A DNA stretch of 30,550 nt, from assembly GCA_964493385.1 (NCBI GenBank), contig CAZBNW010000020.1:1-30550 (forward strand), given 5' to 3'. Made by a program: the position numbers and the translations under genes. Shown in pieces: positions 24,838-30,550 of the stretch. The notes beneath the pieces are model-generated. The model saw only the letters and a list, made by a program, of their open reading frames with translations, searched no databases and was not told the DNA's origin. Source of the stretch: Loki-b32 sp964493385 (GTDB lineage: Archaea > Asgardarchaeota > Lokiarchaeia > Sigyniarchaeales > SOKP01). The first letter of the stretch is position 1. Each line of letters starts with the position of its first letter.

Positions 24838-26454
24838 TTATTTAACTTTTTTAAAGTAATGTTTAAATTTCCTTTTTTTTCCTGAGGATTTACCTTTTAA
24901 GTATCCAACTGTTTTGTTTAATTCTCTTTCATAAATTGTTTTAAATGCATTTTCACGACTAGTAATACTTACTACAGGATTTTTTTTCTTTTTTAAAGAT
25001 CTTCTATACTTCCGCACTTTTCTAACTGGCTTTGGGTATTTAAATACTCGTTGGTATGCAAATAGATAACCTCCTAAACTAACAGTACCAAGACTTACAA
25101 ATATTAGCAATATGCTGAATATCCAAGGTTCTTGTTCTGAAATTGGGCTAGGCAAAATCTCAATATAGACTATTTCAAGAGTAACATCATCAATTGAAAT
25201 AGTAATATTGCTATCTAATCCAAAAGTGTCTGCCAAAAATATTTGAATTGAAAGATTTACATCATCCGTAATTAAGGAAATTACATCAAAACCACCGATT
25301 TTACCTGGGCGAAATGTAAGATTAGCTGTACTAAGTTTAATAGTTTCAGTGTGTAAATTGTTATTAATTAAGATTCTAATTTCAGAATTTGGGGAAGAGA
25401 AATCAGGCCAGTCTGAATCTATTTTATAAATAAAGTGTAGTATTGCTTCTCTAACAACAATTTTATTTTCACTAAGGCTGCTTATTTTATCTCCATCATG
25501 ATTCCAAGATACAGCAGTAAATTGATCAATTTTTTTTTTGTAAGAAAATGTCAAATTTAAATTTTTAATTCGAATTTCATTCCAATAATCCCGATCGCTC
25601 CCTACAAGGTTATCTTCACAAAAAATATCCATTCCTAAAGTAATTATGAAATTAAAATCATTTATTTTTAAAATAGAACTCAAGTACGAAATTAAGATAT
25701 CTTCAGGAACAGGGATCATATAAGTATCATTTAAGACGTCAATGACAGGAGGACCATCTTGACCCAAATTTGTTGTTATATATTCAGCAATAGGATAAGA
25801 ATATTGGTGCTCCGTATCAGAGATTAAAACATAAAAATATATGTAATCACCTATAAGAAATTGCGTACAATTGTCTCCAGGTGCCTCTATCCCTTTATTA
25901 ACAGGTGAAACTGTAACTGTTGCGTTAACAACTGCTTTAATTGTGGCAGAAGTAATTATATAATCTGACATATTTACAGGCATGGTGATGTTTTGTTTAA
26001 AGTGTATACTAGGATTATTTTCAAGTTGTTCTGTTGGTCCATCCCATTTATGCTCAACAAATAGGCCATTTTGATCAAATGTAAAGTTATCAGGTAAGAT
26101 GGGTAATTTTGGATTTGTAGAATTCGTCCAATTTGAAGAATTAAATGGATTTCCAATTAATTCAAAGAATCCTGAATCTCCTATGACCTTATAGTTTGCT
26201 TGACCATCACCTATAGTGGCATTAACATCTGATTTATCTCCTTGTTTAATAGAATACCAATATTGCTGAGAAGTAAAATTCGGATTTTTGAGCCATTGTT
26301 TTTTATAGGTTTCTTCAGCTGATAGATGAACTTCTTTTAGATTACTCAAAGTTGATGATTTATTTATTGGGATAAAATAATAAAATTGGACAATATATAA
26401 ACTAACTAAAAATAGGACAATAATACTATATATCCTAAATTTTAACATTTTCAA
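24838..26454 (-). CDS. Surface protein, paralogue B, without Ig-like repeats
   Basis: The product is 538 residues with a signal helix (about 8-27). The same N-terminal extracellular domain as the previous protein follows (DVNATIGDGQANYKVIGD, WDGPTEQLENNPSIHFKQNI, TVSPVNKGIEAPGDN, ITTNLGQDGPP). It goes almost directly to a membrane helix (about 448-470) and a basic tail FKYPKPVRKVRKYRRSLKKK. It lacks the Ig-like stalk of its neighbour, so the pair looks like a tandem duplication with gain or loss of a stalk. Both share the juxtamembrane FKYP..VRK.RK motif, which suggests a common cytosolic partner. The function is unknown. Confidence 0.78.
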   Translation of the reverse strand: MKMLKFRIYSIIVLFLVSLYIVQFYYFIPINKSSTLSNLKEVHLSAEETYKKQWLKNPNFTSQQYWYSIKQGDKSDVNATIGDGQANYKVIGDSGFFELIGNPFNSSNWTNSTNPKLPILPDNFTFDQNGLFVEHKWDGPTEQLENNPSIHFKQNITMPVNMSDYIITSATIKAVVNATVTVSPVNKGIEAPGDNCTQFLIGDYIYFYVLISDTEHQYSYPIAEYITTNLGQDGPPVIDVLNDTYMIPVPEDILISYLSSILKINDFNFIITLGMDIFCEDNLVGSDRDYWNEIRIKNLNLTFSYKKKIDQFTAVSWNHDGDKISSLSENKIVVREAILHFIYKIDSDWPDFSSPNSEIRILINNNLHTETIKLSTANLTFRPGKIGGFDVISLITDDVNLSIQIFLADTFGLDSNITISIDDVTLEIVYIEILPSPISEQEPWIFSILLIFVSLGTVSLGGYLFAYQRVFKYPKPVRKVRKYRRSLKKKKNPVVSITSRENAFKTIYERELNKTVGYLKGKSSGKKRKFKHYFKKVK

Positions 26455-26563
26455 TTATAATTCACATTGATAATTTTTAATTAGATTTTTTTTTAATAGT
26501 ATTTTTATTACACAAACGTGGAAATTAGTACGTTTAAACATTGATTTTGAACTTTCATAATCA

Positions 26564-26878
26564 TTAAACTTCAATATTTCTTGAATTAACCTCCTCTGAA
26601 TTGTTAGAGCCCCCTATATCAATAGTTTTCGAGTTTTTTATCTCGGATTCTTTAATTTTCATATACTTATATTTTATTTTACCCTCATTCAATTCTATAA
26701 CAATGGGAATATAATTATCATATTTTTCCTTAACTTCATTTAAATCTATTGTAATTAAAGGATGACCTTTATGAAATTTTTCAAAATTACTCACAATTGT
26801 TTGACTAATTGGATTATTAGGATGAATAACTACATATTCTTCACATTTTGTACATGCTCGAGCTCTTAAATTTGGCAC
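26564..26878 (-). CDS. Small CxxC protein, unknown function
   Basis: The product is 104 residues, starting MPNLRARACTKCEEYVVIHP. It has a single CxxC at C9/C12, a conserved-looking NFEKFHKGHPLITIDLNEV segment, then two beta strands and a low-complexity Asn/Ser-rich tail. CxxC with two later His (H56, H59) could bind one metal ion. I recall similar short proteins in archaea without known function. It is a single gene with its own AT-rich upstream region. Confidence 0.6.
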   Translation of the reverse strand: MPNLRARACTKCEEYVVIHPNNPISQTIVSNFEKFHKGHPLITIDLNEVKEKYDNYIPIVIELNEGKIKYKYMKIKESEIKNSKTIDIGGSNNSEEVNSRNIEV

Positions 26879-27029
26879 CCCATTTTTTTATTAATTATAG
26901 CTTTTTAACTCTATTTCAAGAAATAACATACTATCATCTATTAAAAAGCAATTTGGAATAATATCGAAATTTCCTTATAATAATTAACTTAGTAACAAAA
27001 GCAAGGAAATTTGAAGCGGTTTCAAACCT

Positions 27030-27710
27030 TTAATCTAATACGTGTTTTAAATCTCCAAGGATTTTGTAATAGACTTTATGATTTAAAATGTAAGAGTTTT
27101 CATCGTTATTTAATATTATTAAGTTCAAACGAGATAAAACCTTTAAATACTTCTTAAGTGTATAATAATGCATTTTTAAAATTTTTGATATTTTAGTGGG
27201 ATTTATACCCTCGTTTGAATATCTCAACAATTTTAGTATCTTTATAATACTCTCATTTCTAGAATAATAAAATAATTTGTCATAATACTCATTCAACTGA
27301 AACCTAAAAAATATCTTTTGGTTATCAAATTTTGTTGATCTTATAAATTGAAATTTCTCTAAAAATTTTAAATGCCATAAAACCTGATTACTTCCAATTT
27401 GTAAAGCATTCATTATATCATTTATATTACTACCTGGATTATTACATATATACTCATAAATCTCTTTCCTTTTTGGATTTTCAAGAATATTTTCTTTTAC
27501 CAGTTTGGCTCCAAGTATAACTAGGTTCTTTTCAATTAAAGTTTTTAAAATGATTTCTATTTTATTTCTATTTAAAGCCAAATTTTTTCTTAAATAATAA
27601 TTTAAATAACCTAATATATCTGGAATTGAGAAAAATGGTTTCTTTTTTAAATACTCTTTTACAAGATTATAAACTTCAGCCTCTTCTCTATCCAAATGAT
27701 CTTCATTCAA
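27030..27710 (-). CDS. Multi-winged-helix transcription regulator
   Basis: The product is 226 residues with three helix-turn-helix-like units. These lie at about 12-65 (FSIPDILGYLN... IEIILKTLIEKNLVIL), 78-140 (KRKEIYEYICNNPGSNINDI, VLWHLKFLEKFQFI, an ArsR-like winged helix) and 155-215 (ILKLLRYSNEGINPTKISKI, LKKYLKVLSRLNLI). No ligand domain is visible, and Cys residues are nearly absent. It is likely a DNA-binding repressor or activator. It may control its own promoter, where an inverted repeat lies at 27844-27908. The target is unknown. Confidence 0.75.
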   Translation of the reverse strand: MNEDHLDREEAEVYNLVKEYLKKKPFFSIPDILGYLNYYLRKNLALNRNKIEIILKTLIEKNLVILGAKLVKENILENPKRKEIYEYICNNPGSNINDIMNALQIGSNQVLWHLKFLEKFQFIRSTKFDNQKIFFRFQLNEYYDKLFYYSRNESIIKILKLLRYSNEGINPTKISKILKMHYYTLKKYLKVLSRLNLIILNNDENSYILNHKVYYKILGDLKHVLD

Positions 27711-27843
27711 ATAATTGCCCCAAATCTAATCAATAAAATAAACGAAAATATTATGAATGTACTTGTTAAAATATGTATTTCATAATTTAAAATTAATTTG
27801 ATAATAAATTACATTTTGATGATAATAATGAACGAACTGTTTT

Positions 27844-27908
27844 CTCCAAGATACTTTAATTATATAAATATATTAGAAAATAAGTATTAAGTTTTTCTAA
27901 CCTTGGAG
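27844..27908. promoter_or_regulatory. Nested inverted repeat upstream of the regulator gene
   Basis: CTCCAAG at 27844-27850 pairs with CTTGGAG at 27902-27908, and ATACTT just inside pairs with AAGTAT. The AT-rich middle contains ATTATATAAATATA, a TATA-like box readable on both strands. This could be an operator or a stem. The rest of the 291-base gap 27711-28001 shows nothing else. Confidence 0.4.
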
Positions 27909-28001
27909 ATAACAAAATTTCCAATAATAAGAATTGCAACTTAAGGAATTCCTAATTAATTTTTAAAGATTAGAATATATTCTTTTTTTCATCAGCTATA
28001 A

Positions 28002-28451
28002 TCAAATTATAATTTTATTTTGAAGCTCTAAAGAATTTTTTATTGTTTCAAACATCATATCTATTATTTTTTTTATAAATGATTGATTAAATAATGATTT
28101 GAGAGATGAGTCATAAGACCAAGAGGATGGTTCTAGATAATTTAGAGTAAAATCTATTTTTGTACCATCGTTTAAACGCTTTAAATGTAGAATTATATTT
28201 AAATTGATCCCTGAGAATGATTGATATAAAATTTCCTTATTTTCAATTCTTTTTACTACAAACACAATGGAATTTATCTTATTATCCAATATATTTCCAT
28301 ACCAATGATACGCCGCACCCACTCCAGATGTGTGTTCCGAGAGAATCTCAAGTTTCAATTTTATATCAATAAGAGACAAATGATATTGCATGTTCCAAAT
28401 ATCTTCAATATACTTAAAAACCTTCTCTGGTTTTACCTTAATGTTATAAAT
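28002..28451 (-). CDS. SRPBCC (START/polyketide-cyclase-like) protein, start unresolved
   Basis: The frame from the stop at 28002 gives a lipid-binding SRPBCC-like fold: a VKPEKVFKYIEDIWNM first helix, LEILSEHTSGVGAAYHWYG, SIVFVVKRIENKEILYQSFS, a DFTLNY strand and a C-terminal helix. The first ATG is at 28391, but the typical strand-helix start (NIYNIKVKPEKVFKYIE) lies before it, between a TGA at 28464-28466 and that ATG, with no ATG, GTG or TTG. ATT at 28451 or 28442 would be the start; 28451 is used here. It lies about 40 bases downstream of the GDPD-like gene on the same strand, in the lipid-flavoured operon. The ligand is unknown. Confidence 0.62.
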   Translation of the reverse strand: MYNIKVKPEKVFKYIEDIWNMQYHLSLIDIKLKLEILSEHTSGVGAAYHWYGNILDNKINSIVFVVKRIENKEILYQSFSGINLNIILHLKRLNDGTKIDFTLNYLEPSSWSYDSSLKSLFNQSFIKKIIDMMFETIKNSLELQNKIII

Positions 28452-28491
28452 ATTATGAACTTTTCAAATTTACTTTGTGAGTGAATTTTAA

Positions 28492-29253
28492 TTAAGCTTT
28501 ACCAAAAACTTGAATTTTATCTCTCATTTTCAGTAATCTATCAGGTAAATTTGACATCATAGCATCTATGTATTCTTCTTTATATTTCATGGTTAGGAAC
28601 TCATGCATTGATCTTTTAAAAAGAACACCCCAAACATAGAATTTAAATCCTTCTTCTTTGACTTTTTTAAATAATTCAAAATTAACAAAATTGAAATTAA
28701 CATTTATAACTTGAACATTTAATTTTCTCATAGATTCTAATTCTAGATGTTTTTCCTTAATGGGTGAATGTTGTAAAAAAATAGAATTAACCAAAGTTAC
28801 TTTTTTATCGAATTTTCTAATCTTTGAGAATATTTCAGGAAGCGGGTTTGGATTCATTGAGGATTTAGCAATTTCGATTTTATCAATTAAATCAAATTCT
28901 CTGGCAAGCTTAATAATTCTTATAGCTACCTCAGGATCGCTTATATCAAAGTTATACTTTATGTCATAATTTTTAAATGCATTAAATACTTCACGAAGAG
29001 TTGGAATTGACTCATTATTTTCTAATTTAAATTCTCTTATGTCATTAATATCTAAATTATTAATTAACACATCTTCTCCATTTTTTTTAAGACTTTGATA
29101 AAAAAATAAAACGATTTCTCGGTTTTTTGACAATTTAGCCTCAGTCTTAAGTCCATCGACTCCCATATCAATTGCATTCTGAAATGAAGTTATAGTATTT
29201 TGTACTCCTATAAATCCTGCTCCTCTATGCCCCCAAATAAAAGTTCTGTTCAT
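28492..29253 (-). CDS. GDPD-like (glycerophosphodiester phosphodiesterase) protein with altered active site
   Basis: The product is 253 residues of a TIM-barrel GDPD. WGHRGAG (H9, R10) starts it, followed by NTITSFQNAIDMGVDGLKTE. Canonical GDPD has PENT, ExD and HD motifs at these points. Here the first reads VQNT (Glu to Gln), ExD reads KTE (Glu to Lys, Asp to Glu) and the HD position is FY. The ordinary catalytic set is therefore largely replaced, and it may bind rather than hydrolyse phosphodiesters. A strong GGAGGT precedes the ATG, and the stop of the SCP2-like gene overlaps this start by one base (TAATG), so the two are coupled. Confidence 0.8.
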   Translation of the reverse strand: MNRTFIWGHRGAGFIGVQNTITSFQNAIDMGVDGLKTEAKLSKNREIVLFFYQSLKKNGEDVLINNLDINDIREFKLENNESIPTLREVFNAFKNYDIKYNFDISDPEVAIRIIKLAREFDLIDKIEIAKSSMNPNPLPEIFSKIRKFDKKVTLVNSIFLQHSPIKEKHLELESMRKLNVQVINVNFNFVNFELFKKVKEEGFKFYVWGVLFKRSMHEFLTMKYKEEYIDAMMSNLPDRLLKMRDKIQVFGKA

Positions 29254-29786
29254 TATGGTATACCTCCTATTTCCTTGTTGATTTCTAATGCTAATTTAAG
29301 GAGATCAAAATAAACCACTGCGTATTGAAGATCCCCTTCTATCTTGAGTTCACCATTAAAAAATTCATTTAAAAAATCTAGTTTACCAGATAGAATTTGA
29401 TTCATAGTTTTTTGAGGACAAGATACTATAATTGCAGCACCGTCTACTTCACCTTTCCCAAATTTAAATTCTCCTCCTCCAAATTCAACCCAATACTTAA
29501 AATCTGAATTATATAAATTAGTTTGCACAATATGTCTTTTAAACAGTCCTAGTTCTTCATTGAATTCATCGTTTTCTACTGATAATCGCTCTATAGTCTT
29601 GTTAATTTTCATTATATTTTTATTAGTGCAACAGTTTTCACACAAAAATTCATCAAATGAGATTGTTCCACAATTTTCTATGCAACATTCCCATTGATTT
29701 GTTTCATTATTCACCGTAATACTATACCCACATTGTATAGGTAGAGTTTCAATTAATCTACCACAACTACTACATTTTAGACTCAA
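29253..29786 (-). CDS. Zinc-binding plus SCP2-like lipid-carrier protein
   Basis: The product is 177 residues. The N-terminal part (1-55) has many Cys (C5, C8, C19, C34, C35, C39, C49, C52, C53) in CxxC-type pairs, probably binding one or two zinc ions. After a helical linker (58-90), residues 95-172 resemble a sterol-carrier-protein-2 domain: WVEFGGGEFKFGKGEVDGAA, the LSGKLDFLNEFFNGELKIEG signature and a C-terminal amphipathic helix. SCP2 domains carry lipids or fatty acyl chains. The only start is TTG at 29786. It leads an operon with GDPD-like and SRPBCC genes. The SCP2 call is by pattern only. Confidence 0.72.
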   Translation of the reverse strand: MSLKCSSCGRLIETLPIQCGYSITVNNETNQWECCIENCGTISFDEFLCENCCTNKNIMKINKTIERLSVENDEFNEELGLFKRHIVQTNLYNSDFKYWVEFGGGEFKFGKGEVDGAAIIVSCPQKTMNQILSGKLDFLNEFFNGELKIEGDLQYAVVYFDLLKLALEINKEIGGIP

Positions 29787-29966
29787 CTTAATATCATCTC
29801 TTATACGTTTTCACATTTCATTTAAGTTCCAAATCAAATACAGTTATTAAAGATTCTTCTTATAATTTAATCAGAGGCACTGAGAAATCGTAATATCTAT
29901 TAAGTTATTACAGAAGATTATTTATAAAATAATTAAATTAGAGGAAAAATTGTAAAGATTTAGATT

Positions 29967-30335
29967 TTAGAACCATTGTGTTGCATCTGCTTCCAGAACT
30001 AAATCATTTAAAGTAGCAGCTCCAACAATTTTTACACCAGGAATTAATTCTACTTTTTCCAAACCTAGCATTCTTTTTGAAGCTTCACAAACTAGTATTT
30101 CTATACCCATTTCTAATGTTTTATCTATCATTTCTTTCACGCTTGGAAAACTGCCTAATTTAATTTTTTCGGCTTCTCCAGGTTTTAAAATCCTTAGTCC
30201 AGTACCTAAATAATAGACTGTCGCTTTAATATCCATAGCCTTAGCTGTTTGAGCTAGCACTAACGGTGAATATTGACGTTCTGGGTCATGGGTGGTTTGT
30301 ACATATAAAATATGATTTTCATTTTGACCTATAAT
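29967..30335 (-). CDS. DsrE-family protein, start unresolved
   Basis: The frame gives 97 residues from the GTG at 30260, but a conserved N-terminal strand (NENHILYVQTTHDPERQYSP) lies upstream in the same frame. That region is required for the DsrE fold, which starts with a strand and a Rossmann-like helix (LAQTAKAMDIKATVYYLG). Upstream of it there is no ATG, GTG or TTG; after TGA at 30336-30338 the codons are ATT ATA GGT, with AAGGTGAT just before. ATT 30335 or ATA 30332 is the likely start. The conserved Cys is in LVCEASKRMLG. DsrE proteins act in sulfur transfer or as small redox proteins. A one-base deletion in AAAA would restore an ATG start instead. The last 210 bases of the window show no gene. 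Confidence 0.68.
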   Translation of the reverse strand: MIGQNENHILYVQTTHDPERQYSPLVLAQTAKAMDIKATVYYLGTGLRILKPGEAEKIKLGSFPSVKEMIDKTLEMGIEILVCEASKRMLGLEKVELIPGVKIVGAATLNDLVLEADATQWF

Positions 30336-30550
30336 TCATCACCTTTGATTTTTTAAAATTATATTTAATTATATGAACATCATTTTTGATAAATTAGTAC
30401 TATACGTAAAGAATATCAGAAACTAATAAATCTTACTTTTATATTTCAGAAAATAAAGCTGGTGTTAATAATAATAATATTATTAATTCCTCATTTAGAT
30501 TTATAAAAAATCAATAGTATAAACAAAGCTAAAGAAAATCATATTATAGT

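Noticed and set aside
30344..30550. Coding at the right edge
   Set aside because: Only short AT-rich frames with frequent stops, and a local TAATAATATTATTA palindrome likely due to base composition.

Overview
The window is very AT-rich, with TATA-like boxes about 25-30 bases before several start codons and T-runs after genes, so it reads as archaeal. A formylmethanofuran dehydrogenase cluster (tetrahydromethanopterin-linked C1 / Wood-Ljungdahl pathway), a longin/roadblock-like small protein, large single-span surface proteins rich in N-glycosylation sequons and an SCP2-like lipid-carrier protein together suggest an Asgard (Lokiarchaeia-like) archaeon. That lineage call is inference.

Layout. 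1-900: a small membrane protein, then a strongly folded non-coding RNA (about 546-900) with its own TATA box and T-run terminator. 900-5000: a zinc-ribbon protein, an OFA-type MFS carrier, a polytopic membrane protein, small ORFs, and two decayed fragments (one a ferredoxin four-Cys tail). 5050-10727: a longin-like protein, an Mrp-type Fe-S ATPase, then the formylmethanofuran dehydrogenase cluster: a polyferredoxin, FwdB, FwdD, FwdA. FwdC is not present, and FwdA seems to carry Asn where relatives have a key Asp. 10377-12649: a tandem duplication of about 1.07 kb containing the fwdA tail plus a downstream zinc-ribbon membrane gene, leaving an open but headless fwdA fragment.

12710-19603: a PAS-PAS histidine kinase, then an island with an MNT/HEPN pair, an intact VWA (CoxE-like) gene and a triple zinc-finger Vsr-like endonuclease. 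The island is bracketed by a C-terminal remnant (14493-14678) and an N-terminal remnant (18370-18444) of a second VWA gene, both in the same orientation and order as an intact gene. A PAS-only protein follows.

19853-26454: three minus-strand surface proteins: an eight-repeat beta-propeller protein, and two paralogues sharing an N-terminal extracellular domain, a C-terminal membrane anchor and a basic FKYP..RK..RK juxtamembrane motif. 26564-30335: a small CxxC protein, a multi-wHTH regulator, a lipid-flavoured operon (SCP2-like, GDPD-like with altered active site, SRPBCC), and a DsrE-family protein. Three genes (longin-like, SRPBCC, DsrE) have coding that clearly continues upstream of any ATG, GTG or TTG, implying ATT/ATA starts, frameshifting or base errors. 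No rRNA, tRNA, CRISPR array or transposase was recognised.
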